The notes beneath the pieces are model-generated. The model made no database searches and had not been told where the DNA came from. It worked only from the letters and a program-made list of their open reading frames with translations. The translations under genes and the position numbers were made by a program. Shown here one piece after another: positions 43,401 to 53,645 of a stretch of DNA of 64,000 bases. Origin of the DNA: Escarpia spicata (lineage: Eukaryota > Annelida > Polychaeta > Sabellida > Siboglinidae); assembly GCA_963995525.1 (NCBI GenBank), contig OZ023205.1:41690379-41754378 (forward strand), written 5' to 3'. The number at the start of each line of letters is the position of its first letter. Within the stretch, counting starts at the first letter, position 1.

Positions 43401-44477
43401 CTTTCGAGCGACCGACGGACTACTTCGGCAGCGCCGCCCTCCGTCAGTCGATAGACGGCGACGTTGATGCCGAAAAGCTTCTCCACGCGTTCCAGTTCGT
43501 TCAGGCGCACGCCTTTCGTCGAAGCGTAGCTCGCGTGCAGTCGTTTAGCGACTCTCGTTAAACGGGTCGAATTTATTCTCGTGTCGCCGCGTTGTCGACC
43601 GCCTTGCAGGTGGAGGCCGATGCACCGGAAGAGGCATAGATGATCGTCGTAGGGCGTGCCACGATGATCGTTCGTCAACGTCGCTAAGTGCTTGTTGTTG
43701 CGCACGTAGGCGGGGAGCGCGGTGCCAACGCACCCGATAGGATGGTTTAGGATGGCGTTCACGAAGTAGGTGGCGTTCGTTACGAGCTCGACCTCCCACC
43801 CCGAGTCGGGACGCTGCGCGATGACGTACTGTAGTACGTCGGTCGTGCGCACGACGCCGAGGAAGCGTTCGAAGGAACGGCTATCGGTAACGAGGGCGGG
43901 TGTTTCGAGGAGACGACCGCAGCAGTTACAGGACGAATGAAAATAGCGGTAACGTCCCGACACCTTGTGGCGTAACACGAAACCATAGCTCACGTTAATT
44001 TTAAACGCGTTCTTTTGTTCGAGAAACATAACCCTCAGACGCGGTTCGAGCACCCGCGTACTCGTACAGGCGATCATTCGATAGTTGTAGCGGGACTGTA
44101 CGGTACCGCGCGCTATCGACGTCTCTATGCTCCGTCGATGTTCGTCCACGACGCGCTGTAGAGCGTCGTTGTCGACCGGTGCATTGGGACCGACCGCACG
44201 TCTCCCTCATGTGTCGTAACATAACGGCGCGCGTACTGTACGTTACGCCGCATTTCGGACACTCTCGTCTTTTTACGCATAGCGCGCTATCCCCGCATCC
44301 TTTCGAACTCTTCGCCTGTCTCTCTAACATCGATTGGTGCGCGAAATAAGTACCGCATTTCGGACATTGCCATCTAGTCGGCGGCGTACTTTTGGCTGCT
44401 ACTTTTTCGAGCACCACTTTTATAACAGGGTGCTGTGGTGGTGGTGTATGTTGTACGGACATGTGACGTGTGGACAT
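40427..44477 (-). pseudogene. POLB: protein-primed type-B DNA polymerase, copy C
   Basis: ATG at 44477; N-terminal C2H2-like fingers CPKCGTYF and CPKCGVTY. Exo I is FDFECYF near 43110, Exo II FNSGKYDLNVVKKYL near 42750, Exo III WYNNRDVAPF near 42370. Pol motif A is YDANGLYLSAM near 42130, motif B KLLGNSSYGKT near 41230 and motif C MDTDSAY near 40940; CSKTYY follows near 40690. About 1,340 codons in total, typical of Polinton PolB. Frameshifts near 44200, 42705 and 41930 split it into four blocks. Role: protein-primed replication. All catalytic motifs remain, but not in one frame. Confidence 0.93.
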
Positions 44478-44732
44478 GCGCAGTAGTGCGTTAAGTAACG
44501 TGGGTGGTGTTGTACGGACATGCGCAGTAGTGCGTTAAGTAACGTGGGGTGGTGATGGTGGGTCGATGTTGTGGTGTGGTGTTAAGTAACTCGGAAACGG
44601 AACGTACATTTTCAACGTTTTATTAAGCGTATACCGTACAAGGTTTTCTTTTAGCAGCAAAAGCGCAATTTTTATTAAAACAAGCGCTTTTAAATAAATC
44701 GACAAAGCAACTACCAGTAATGTTCACGCGGC

Positions 44733-45341
44733 TTAGACGCCGCTTCGGCACTGGACGTACACGTGAACGGCCGATTCTAGTAGAGCGTTGTTGACGAAAT
44801 CGCGCCATTCCGTGCCTAGCAGCCAGTCCGACACGAACTAGACCAAATATAGTTCCCCCGCACGTCCCGGCTGCTGACCGGTCGCCTTGACGTGCAGTAG
44901 ACGCACGAGACGCGTGAAGGTCGGTATCAACGATTGATGTAGACACGTCTCCAACATGGCGTTGAAGTGTCGCGTGACGAGGTCGGACGCGTTGTCGTAG
45001 CACTGCGTGTACACACGAGTCGGCCGACCCGCACGATAGCCGACCATATGTACGTAGGGGCATCCTTCATTGACCTCGCACGCGCCGCATCGTTCGCGCG
45101 CCTTCTGCAGAATCGCCTCACCGAGTTGCTCGGCGAAGAGGGCCATCGCATGCCGCTCATAGCGGCCGGCCAACTGACCCCGACCCGACGCGATGACTTG
45201 ACGTTGTTGTATTAGCAACACTTCCGGCGGTGTTGGCGACGGCGCGTGCTGTATGTCGTCGTACGTCGGCGGTTTGATGTGCGGTACGCCAAGCGCCTCC
45301 TCGATGATAACGTCCAACTCGCTATCGCTACGCACGCACCC
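44733..45341 (-). pseudogene. PPxY-containing Polinton protein, copy C
   Basis: Opens at GGG TGC GTG directly after GCTGTAG, phase 0; the first Met is about 65 codons in. The N-terminal SDSELDVIIEEALGVPHI leads into IKPPTYDDI (a PPxY motif), then Pro/Ser-rich sequence. The centre has CGACEVNEGCPYVHM (C-x2-C-x5-C-x3-H, possibly metal-binding) and RAGRPTRVYTQCYD. A Gln codon is TAG at about 44839, truncating the last 35 residues seen in copy B. Function unknown; lies upstream of PolB on the same strand. PPxY motifs bind WW-domain ubiquitin ligases and occur in viral late domains. Confidence 0.7.
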
Positions 45342-45394
45342 CTACAGCATAAAACATGTCCTACTAAGCTTCACTGTCAAAACACGCATTATAA

Positions 45395-45481
45395 CTAGGC
45401 CGCCTTCGCATACAGTTTTGCACGCACCGCATAGTTCAGTAACTCAGCTACCTCAGCGGTGTTTTCACGACGTTCCGCCTT
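45395..45481 (-). CDS. ATG-less short ORF after TTTGTAG, copy C
   Basis: 28 codons, KAERRENTAEVAEL to KLYAKAA, opening in phase 0 right after ATTTGTAG. Counterpart of 28198-28293. No Met at all in this frame, so it can only be translated after splicing or readthrough. Confidence 0.48.
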   Translation of the reverse strand, partial: KAERRENTAEVAELLNYAVRAKLYAKAA

Positions 45482-45499
45482 CTACAAATACACACATGG

Positions 45500-45670
45500 T
45501 TAGTCCGCCGCCTCTTTTTTAGCAACACGACCCAGAAGCACAGCGTCTATCGTTTCACTATGCGCCACTTCCCGGTCCAGCAGCGTTTGTACGAACGCGG
45601 CAACCTCCGCGTACCTTGCACGCATCCTCTCGTTGTTCGCTAACATGTCCAGCAGCACGCGCCGGACCTC
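45500..45670 (-). CDS. ATG-less short ORF after CTACTGTAG, copy C
   Basis: 56 codons from EVRRVLLDMLANNERM to KKEAAD, directly after TTTTCTACTGTAG, phase 0. Its copy-B counterpart (28320-28487) differs at only a few residues. Helical, charged; function unknown. Likely a 3-prime terminal exon. Confidence 0.58.
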   Translation of the reverse strand, partial: EVRRVLLDMLANNERMRARYAEVAAFVQTLLDREVAHSETIDAVLLGRVAKKEAAD

Positions 45671-45811
45671 CTACAGTAGAAAATTGTCATGCTTAAAGTT
45701 TGCCGCCACTTCGTAAGCTGATCACCATGCCATTATATAATTTTCGACTATCTCGGCACTCGTCGGTTTACGATACCAACAGTGGGCACTCCTAAACACA
45801 AGAAAAACACA

Positions 45812-46522
45812 TTAGTCGTCGTCGTCGTATCTCTTCAGCGTACGCACCGTATAAGACGGCTCGCCTTGCCACGTCGTCTTACGCACACTGAGCTCCACTC
45901 TCGTGCCTGTTAATTCAAGCACAGTATCACGCAGTTCCTCCTCACTTAATTCCTCCAAGTAGTCGGCCCTGTACTCAAATAGTTCAGCCATTTGCGTGTC
46001 AAACAGCGTTAGCCAAAGCTCATCTTCGTCAGCCTCGCCATCTCGAACCATAACGCGCAATGCAAAGAAACTCTTCCCCTCTCCCTGCTCACCGTGGGTT
46101 CGACATATCATAAGGTCGTCCTTGACTTGCCGAAACAACTTGCGCCGGCACCGGGCACATCCCCTGTACGTGCACTTGTCTTTATAAGACACCACTTCAA
46201 TACGAACTGGCGTCTTAAGCTTATAGACGCCACCCTGAACGCACGCCAGTTCCCTCACACTCACCAATGTAGCGCGCGTCGACGCCTCAGTGCTGCACTC
46301 TCGATCGAGCGATGCACTCTGCACAGCTGGCTGCTCCAAAGACGCTTCGTAGGCACCTCGCTTACGCCCTATTGACGGGACGAGAAGCACCACGGGACGC
46401 TTAGCAGCTGCTGCTGCTCCGGCTGACGTCGATGCCTGCTGCTGGCCGCCTCCAGTCAACGCCTTGGACGCCTGTTTCCGTGGCGTCTTAGCCTTTTTCA
46501 TTTCGGTTGTAGCGTCGGCCAT
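45812..46522 (-). CDS. RPA-like single-stranded DNA-binding protein
   Basis: 236 residues. A basic, low-complexity N-terminus (KKAKTPRKQASKA, Ala run) leads to a C-terminal domain resembling the RPA70 C-terminal OB fold. That domain has SYKDKCTYRGCARCRRKLF with ICRTHG as a zinc ribbon (Cys-Cys plus Cys-His), then FFALRVMVRDG, WLTLFDTQMAELF and a YRADYLEELSEEEL helix. Start ATG 46522 lies 76 bases after a TATAAAG (minus strand). It would coat ssDNA during strand-displacement replication, as the DBP does in adenovirus. Homology to RPA is by pattern only; frame intact. Confidence 0.68.
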   Translation of the reverse strand: MADATTEMKKAKTPRKQASKALTGGGQQQASTSAGAAAAAKRPVVLLVPSIGRKRGAYEASLEQPAVQSASLDRECSTEASTRATLVSVRELACVQGGVYKLKTPVRIEVVSYKDKCTYRGCARCRRKLFRQVKDDLMICRTHGEQGEGKSFFALRVMVRDGEADEDELWLTLFDTQMAELFEYRADYLEELSEEELRDTVLELTGTRVELSVRKTTWQGEPSYTVRTLKRYDDDD

Positions 46523-47243
46523 GGCTGGGGAGAACGTCTGTTGCAGCTGTAAAAGTCAGACGCCTTGTGTTATACACTAATAGCAATTTTTCAGTCCCTT
46601 TATACCCTCACAGCATATAGCGCATGCGCACTTACGGATAACGCCCTAGTCTACGGTTCTATTACAACATTACGCGCATGCGTTCTAACGCATAACTGCC
46701 TAGTATCCGATGTCTTTTGTTTTCGGAAAAAAATGAACGGTCATGTAGTGCGTTCGTTGACAAACGTTTATTTACAGCCAATTTTAATAAAATAATAACA
46801 CTACACAATTCCCTACTCTCCACTGATCCTACACAACGCTTAAATTCATGTTTTAGTAGTTCGTGTATTGTTTTTGAAAAGGCATTGTTCTAGCTTCGCA
46901 TTCCATTCGCGATAAGCTATCGCCCCATTAGCGTCACGCGCGCCGCAGCTGGTTTGCGTCACCATTCGGTTTCTAGTGATTGCCAAGAAAAAAATCTGCG
47001 TTCACTTTAGTACATTCGTTGTCAAATGTGACTTTCACATCGAATTTCTCTATTATTAATACTCCACAATATGCCCGACCCCTAACTAGGCGTATACAAC
47101 GCTTCATTTTATGCATTTAAACGTTCGTTTATTGCTATTTCGATCTCTTTTGCCTTCAATGTTTTAAGTCACTTTCGCGCATGCGCACTTAACGCATAAC
47201 TGACTTTAGGAAATAATGCAACGGTCTTTGCTCATTTTCAATC
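46523..47243. promoter_or_regulatory. divergent promoter region
   Basis: Lies between the leftward RPA-like gene and the rightward left-end gene. TATAAAG on the minus strand (plus-strand 46598-46604) serves the former. The region is well conserved with 6020-6590 in copy A, including AACGCATAACTG (twice), ATGAACGGTCATGTAGTGC and ATGCGCACTTAACGCATAACTGACTTTAGG. Confidence 0.55.
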
Positions 47244-48124
47244 ATGGCCGCTTCCCTGACGCCTCCTACGCGAGAGCCTGCCGCCGCGAACGAACAGCGG
47301 TACGTTGTATTTTTTATTTATTTTTCTTATTATTTAGTACAGTTTTCGTTCTTTATTAATTTACTTATTATTTAGTATCCTATCTGTAATTCTTTATATT
47401 CTTTAATTACATCTGTATTTCTTTATTAATTATTTTTTATATATTTATTACAGCTGTAAGTTTTCATTCTTTATTAATTACTTTTATAACTTATTATTTA
47501 ATTACTTGTTATATATTTAGTACAGCTGTAAGTTTTCATTCTTTATTAATTACTTTTATAACTTATTATTTTATCCTATCTGTAATTCTTTATATAATTA
47601 CTTTTATATTAACGTTAATTACTTTTTTCCATATTCTTTTATTTTTTAAATAATTGAGACGGTCCTCATTAGTCAAATGCGTTATTCACAGAATCCACCT
47701 GCCGCGACGTAGTCCGACTATCATACTGCCGACACGGGGAAACGCCACCGCCGTACCACGCACACCAACTCCCGTCGACTTCCGGGGATCAGACGATGAT
47801 CCAGCCGGCTTCCCGGGATGGACAGACGACGAATTCCTCTCCACCACCTCCCCGTTCATCGCCGACAGGGATTCAGACGATGACGCCGACGGTCTCATCT
47901 CGTCGTTTACCGTACGCGGGGCCGATGGTTCATGGTACACGCCTGTCCCCGCTAACGAACAATACGAGCGACGCAGCTTTAACTGGCCATTAGTGCCAGC
48001 CGGTCGCTCGACGTTATTGCAACGACAGTTTGACGACGACCATTCACGAACAGCTCGGCTACCACACCTGAGCCAAGCAAACATTACGCAGGCCCGCCCC
48101 GCCTGGTTCACGCCGCCACCGTGA
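47244..48124 (+). CDS. two-exon Polinton left-end gene, unknown function
   Basis: Exon 1 47244-47299 (18 codons plus two bases, ending CAGCG before GTACG), intron 47300-47691, exon 2 47692-48124 after TTCACAG. The splice joins CG to A, giving R-IHLPRRSP and one open frame of about 160 residues. Exon 2 is acidic in the middle (SDDDPAGFPGWTDDEF, DSDDDADG) and then conserved around WYTPVPANEQYERR and PAGRSTLLQRQF. An AATAAA at 48133 follows. The same exon-intron structure is preserved in copy A (6596). No known domain; the acidic composition resembles a transcription activator or DNA mimic only superficially. Confidence 0.72.
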
Positions 48125-48153
48125 ATTTTATTAATAAAAACATAACTTACACC

Positions 48154-49316
48154 CAGGGTTCATACAGACAACTAACAATTAAATTCAAGGGTTTTCAAGG
48201 TTTCTTTGACATAAAAACATGCCATTTTCAAGGGTGTATATTTATTTTATTTATTTAGTTTTTCAGCCCCATTTTTACTGGACCAGTCAATCATTTCATA
48301 CCTGGGGTTTACAAGTAATCAACTGGCCATTGAAAAGATCGGTTACACATCAATAAATCCAGCAAGCACACATTTCAGGAATGAATGAAGCAAATAAACA
48401 ATCAATCACAGGACCCTTAGCCTTAGAACAATGAGGGGGATCATTAGCCAAACATTCAAATAACAAATCAATCTTGACGAAGATGCTTAAGTTTTAACTG
48501 CCTGTTTATTACATACAGTAAATGAATCAAGAAACAATAACGTTCATTATATACTGTTGCTGTCAGTGTCACATTAGTCTTTTCAGGTTTCTCACTTCTT
48601 CTCACTCAACTGGCGAACTAAACATGTTCCTGGTTTAGCCAGCATGCGGCGCAGTTGCTAATTGTGTTTCGCGGACACGCTGTTCTTGTGCGTCGCACTT
48701 TTAACATGACTGTCCAGGCTATATCGACCTCCGTTCCCGATGTTGATGAATTTTGCGCAAAATTGACATCGCGCAGAACGAACGATTCCCTTCGGGTCTC
48801 GACACACCCATTCTTTGTATTCCGCGATTGCCAATCATTCATCTTTAAATTTACAGTTTCCTTTCTCGGGAGCCATCGTAATGCAAATTCAAATCGACCG
48901 ATAATAATTTCAACGAACACGCTTTTGTCGCTTTCCAAAATGGCAACTTAATACCCGTATGTAGCGTGACCTGTATGATCGGTACTTATGGCGCTATCTA
49001 GCGGATAATTATTAATATAATTCTTGGTCACTTGGACTCACTCCTCGTGTTTTGTCAATCGCCTTTTAGTTTTGACGTACCGACGTTGAATTTGAATCGC
49101 ACATTTACTTTCGCACTTATTAAATCATTTATATTACAATGACACGGCTGAGATATAATACCTTCATTGCACATTTAAAGCAAAAACATGCATTTTAAAG
49201 GGTTTTCAAGGGTTTAGTCTGAAAACGGGTGATAAACAAGGGTTTTTGGGTACCCTTGAACGTAATTTCTAAATTCAAGAGTTTTTAAGGGTTTTCGGGG
49301 ATCCGTGCGAACCCTG
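48154..49316. mobile_element. non-autonomous hAT element in Polinton C
   Basis: 1,163 bp bounded by an inverted CAGGGTTC/GAACCCTG and a perfect 8-bp direct repeat CTTACACC (48146-48153 and 49317-49324), the hAT hallmark. Subterminal CAAGGGTTTTCAAGG-type motifs occur on both sides. It sits just downstream of the left-end gene poly(A) signal, so it does not break a coding region. Uninterrupted versions of the site are in copy A near 7285 and copy B near 29555. Confidence 0.93.
48658..48870 (-). pseudogene. BED-type zinc finger remnant in hAT element
   Basis: On the minus strand, LAIAEYKEWV is followed by ARCQFCAKFINIGNGG and SLDSHVKSATHKN, a C-x2-C...H-x5-H BED-finger arrangement like the N-terminus of hAT transposases. 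The usual Trp before LAI is a TGA stop, and the frame ends at TAG 48658-48660. No catalytic transposase domain remains. Confidence 0.65.
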
Positions 49317-49324
49317 CTTACACC

Positions 49325-50091
49325 ATTTTGCGTTCACTCGTCTATCTATCGCCTATAAGCAGCCTGCCTTACCGTGCCGCTGAGTACAGCTTTTAAATGC
49401 TAAACGCATGCATGCGCCTCGTTTCGTTTTGAAAGTGCCGGCTGTATACAAACATACCACCATTTTGCGTCCATTCGTCTATCCACCGCATAAACATCCT
49501 GCCTTAACAGGCCGGCCGTTGAGTATAGCTTTTAAACGCATGCATGGGATTCGTTTTAATAACGCCAGCCAGCTGAAATCAACGCCGTTACAGAGCCGAC
49601 TAGCCGCGTGGTTATATTTAGAAACTAGGCCGTCAGATCACAGGTCACGGTTGCTGCGAGCACGCACCGCTGCTGCTGCTGCTGCATAGGGTACAGCGGG
49701 GTTATTTCCACACAATGGGTTTAGAGCGCAGCGCCGCTATAACCGTTGTGGCTATATATATATATAATTAATTAATTAATTAATTAGTTACTTACTTAAT
49801 TAATTAGTTAATTAATTAATTAATTAATTATAATAGGTCCTACGTTGACCGCTAGGGCTAAAATAGTCACTGGGATGATCGTTAGGGGGCGCCTCAAGGT
49901 CATCAATCAAAAAGTGACAGGCCATCAATCACGTTTTTTATAAGTATGTTCCCGATTTCTCTCAGGTTACACAAAACCCTTTGATCTTATTTTTTATAAG
50001 TATGATCCCGAAAACGATTAGCGCGTTTTTTATGCATAGGACGAGGTCTGAATAGGGGCGGGGCGTGCCTGTGTGTATCCTATATACTACT
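49325..50091. repeat. Polinton C right subterminal and terminal repeat
   Basis: The inner part has two near-repeats (49325-49435 and 49463-49555: CCATTTTGCGTCCA...CTTTTAAACGCATGCATG). Then AGAAACTAGGCCGTCAGATCACAGG, (CTG)n, and an (ATTA)n tract at 49765-49830. The TIR proper, 49838-50091, matches 32612-32868 inverted. Confidence 0.85.
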
Positions 50092-50210
50092 ACTGTTTAC
50101 TATTATGCCAAAAGGATGTTAACATTCGCATACCATAACCTTTGTTATAGCCAAGCATGAACAATGTTATATGTAATATATATCTACTGAACAGTATACA
50201 CGTGTAAACA

Positions 50211-51290
50211 TCAACATCTCGTGCAGTCTGATGAAGATAATCGATTCCCCTCTGACGATGTTTTCTCTGACGACCTGATGAATGTTCTTCTCTTTGAAGA
50301 GCGCAATGAAGGTCTTCTCTGGGACATAGTTGAACAGGTAGTCAAAGTCAAACCTGGTATGCAGGTGCCTTGTTTGAACATGTCGTGATCGGCACGACGT
50401 CTGTGATGTTGTACCAGACGAGAAAGTCCAGCAATGTCTTCAAGTCGTTTACTCTTAAGAACGGGTGTAATCTTTGTCGGATCTACCACCTCACCACCGG
50501 TCGTGAGCATACGGGTCATTACGATCACGCCATTGGCTCGTACATGCCTGATTTGTCTTGCGGGTGACTTAACACCACGCCAGTTCTTCAGTCAGCTGAA
50601 GAAGGCCTCTTTTTGAGGAAGAGCGCTGTCACTGAGTCTCTCCTAGCTATCCATGTACTCCTACGGGAAATGACCTTTCGTGACCTCGCATCCATACGCT
50701 TTCAGGTACCTGTCATATCTGAATCCACGTGCGATGTAACGAGTCATGTCTAGGGATTTCAGCTGATTCATCGATAGACACATGAAGGGGTGTTGCGCTT
50801 GATGACGAAGAAGGACCCGACACCCTCGTTGACATTTTCTTGGTCTTTCTCTTCCTCCTCTCTCTCTGTTTCTTTCATGGAGAGGAAGTACCAGGAATTG
50901 ATTTACGACGTTGACATCGTATTTGCCCGAGGTGAAACCAATGACAGGCAACTGAGGAAACCAACCGTATCATTGACGCATGAGAGCTTTGTAGGGATTG
51001 GACGGTTTCCACTGTGTTTCTTTGCCCTTGTTGTCATTGTCGTGTCTGTCGCTCCTATTCGTACCAGCTCGATTGGGCTTCCGCGAATTGCTGAAACACG
51101 TCCTTGTAATCGCCTTTCATTGCTTCGTAGTCGGCATCGCTCATTGACTAAAGGATTGACTTCGGTTCGGACAGCAACTTATCGCTATCTCAATCCGTGA
51201 TGAGGCATGGCACGTGTTCGAATCCCGGTACGTTACTTGCTAGAGAGACACCCAGTGGCATTTAACGCGCAACTCAGTGAACCTTGCGCT
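50211..51290 (-). pseudogene. POLB: divergent Polinton PolB, C-proximal part
   Basis: On the minus strand: SNVPG near 51220, PVIGFTSGKYDVNVVNQFL (Exo II) near 50930, PFMCLSMNQLKSLDMTRYIARGF near 50760, YLKAYGCEVTKGHFP, DFLVWYNITDVVP (Exo III) near 50430 and MFKQGTCIPGLTL. Many frameshifts, and it stops before Pol motif A. It clearly differs from copies A-C and so represents a second Polinton lineage. It continues at 55033 across an inserted element. Confidence 0.8.
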
Positions 51291-51484
51291 GTCCGACGGA
51301 AGTTGTGACGTATTAAACCAGAGTAATAATATAGGTGGTCCAGCGTGGACCGCATCCGTTCACTGGAGCAAATCCCATGTTAACAGATAGGGATTTTGCA
51401 TCAGCCCGCGCCAAGGTTAATCCAAGGTTAATCAGCGTTGGCGCGTCCTGGTGCAAGTTGAAGAAAGTAGTTCCGGCTCCCATG

Positions 51485-51840
51485 TTAAAAGATAGGGAAA
51501 TTTACCTATATTTTTCGAGGGTTCGATTTACCCCAAATGTCTTCCAAAAAACTGTCCTACCAATTTTCCCCATGTTAAAGGATAGGGATTTTCACCATGT
51601 TAAAGTATAGGAGCTATTATCGTAAAGGTATGCGACCACGTTTTGAATTTTCCCCGTGTTAAAGGATAGGGATTTTCACCATGTTAAAGTATAGGAGCTA
51701 TTATCGTAAAGGTATGCGACCACGTTTTGAATTTTCCCCGTGTTAAAGGATAGGGATTTTCACCATGTTAAAGGATAGGTATTTTCACCATGTTAAAGGC
51801 TAGGGATTTTCACCATGTTAAAGGATAGGGATTTCCTATG
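51485..51840. repeat. CATGTTAAAGGATAGGG repeats, left array
   Basis: Many copies of CCATGTTAAAGGATAGGGATTT; an 85-bp unit (CCCCGTGTTAAAGGATAGGG to GACCACGTTTTGAATTTT) is repeated from about 51564. A related array lies at 52548-52810, and single CATGTTAA-AGATA copies form the inner ends of both TIRs. Confidence 0.88.
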
Positions 51841-52109
51841 ACATGTCGAAAATGTGGTGTTATAATAAGCCGTAATTTATAATAATAAAACGATTATAAA
51901 TTCAACGGAGATCGTTTTATCTGAAGTAATGTATACGAAATGTAGATTACATATAGGACTATGTTATATCAGAACCTATAGCCTCGTTTTATTGAACAGA
52001 GCGACCATTTTGGAATTAGACCTTTGGTGTCTCTTATAAAACCCGTACTCGAGGCGTGACTGGACATGTTTGTTTGTTGCGAGTGCAAGCACGCGCACCC
52101 TGTATGACG

Positions 52110-52530
52110 TCATTAAACAGCTACGCGCCGTATTTTTTTACGAGAGGTGATTTGGTCAAACAGGTAGTGCTTTGGTTAGACAGTGTTTTGAGTTTTCGCA
52201 CTTGAATGTAATCCCATCATCAGGGTCAATGATGTCATGGTCGATGACGTCATCAAACTGCTACGCGCAGTAACTTTATGCGCGAGGTGAGTTGGTCAAG
52301 CAGGTAGTGCTTTGGTTAGACTTTGTTTTGAACTTGCGCGTATGTAATGTAATCTCTTCATGTGACGTCATGATGCAGTGACGTCATTAAACTATAAACT
52401 GCTACGCGCCGTAATTTTGTACGCGCGGTGATTTGGTCAAACAGGTAGTGCTTTTGTTAGACCTTGTTTTGAACTTGCGCATATGTAATGTAATCTCTAC
52501 ATGTGACGTCATGATGCAGTGACGTCATTA
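52110..52530. repeat. 140-145 bp tandem repeat with TGACGTCA palindromes
   Basis: About 2.7 units built around GGTCAAACAGGTAGTGCTTTGGTTAGAC and CTGCTACGCGCCGTAA. TGACGTCA, the consensus CRE/ATF site, occurs repeatedly (near 52104, 52249, 52363, 52379 and 52518). Possible enhancer array or terminal replication signal. Confidence 0.8.
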
Positions 52531-53592
52531 GGGAATGTTCTCCATGTTAATGGATAGGAGCTATTATTGTAAAGGTATGCGACCACTTTTTGAATTTTCC
52601 CCGTGTTAAAGGATAGGGAATTTTCACCATGTTAAAGGATAGGGAATTTTCACCATGTTAAAGCATAGGGAATTTTCACCATGTTAAAGCATAGAGAGTT
52701 TTTCACCATGTTAAAGCATAGGGAATTTGTATCCATGTTAAAGAATAGGGAATTTTTACCCCATGTTAAAATATAGGAGCTATTATCGTAAAGGTATACG
52801 ACGACTTTTTGAATAAAATAAAGCTTTCGCGCTTGAATATAATCCCATCATTTGATGTTATGGTCAGTGACGTTATGGCGAGTGAAAAATGTCCCTGTTA
52901 ACCGGAATAAACTGGAATGAACTCGTAATGAATGCTCTGTGTCTGTGACTGTGTGTTGGAAGAACATCTCGATATTCGGCCCGTGATAAAACATACGAGA
53001 TACCAGTATTTGTCATACGAGATTTGTACTTACCAGCCGTATCACAGTTGATAGCCTGTTTGTAAACTGTTTTGAATGGGTATTCCCTGTTCAAGTCTCA
53101 TCTGTTTTCCTCGTTGTTATTATTAATGAAGTAAACACAATCGACACGCTATGCGCGATGCGAGCCATGTTGTCAACTCAGTGCCAGTGGCCTTGACACT
53201 AAAGTTGGCAAACCTCTTTTTCGAAACAGACGCGTAACAAAGTGAAGCGTTATGATATAGCAGTACAGGTGTATTAGCTATCGTTTGTAAGAACTATATC
53301 GAACACCAGTATAAATCAGTATAATTCAAACAAAACTGATAACGAATGCTCTGTATGTTCGAAGAGCAATAGACTAGTGTTATTATTATTATATTAGGTA
53401 GCGATTAAATTCGTGTCTCTTATAAAACCCGTACTCGAGATGTGTCTGGACTTGTTTGTTTGACGCGGGCGTTAGCGTGTGCACCCTGTATTTTTTAGCT
53501 CTCGTCACAAAAGAGTATTAGCTATTCTCATAGGTTAGAAATGTCGTGTTCGTTCGGCACGCCCACGTGACCTTTATGTTCTGTCGAACGGT

Positions 53593-53600
53593 TATAAAAG
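53593..53600 (+). promoter_or_regulatory. TATA box upstream of zinc-finger gene
   Basis: TATAAAAG, 46 bases before the ATG at 53646. A similar block (CGTTCGGCACGCCCA followed by a TATA-like element) recurs at 54467-54515, suggesting a duplicated promoter. Confidence 0.6.
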
Positions 53601-53645
53601 GTCTGCGTCTGTTTTTTGTGGACATTATATCTTACATTTTGGAAG

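Larger units (their letters stand above)
32612..50091 (+). mobile_element. Polinton C, complete 17.48-kb Maverick/Polinton
   Basis: Terminal inverted repeats begin AGTAGTTTATAGGATACACA at 32612 and end with the complement (TGTGTATCCTATATACTACT) at 50091. Flanks are the perfect direct 6-bp repeat ACTGTT (32606-32611 and 50092-50097), the target-site length of Polintons. It contains the full family gene set: integrase, PolB, packaging ATPase, protease, major and minor capsid proteins, plus accessory genes. Frameshifts in ATPase, MCP, protease and PolB and a hAT insertion show it is defective now. It landed next to a remnant of another Polinton (50211-56414). Confidence 0.97.
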
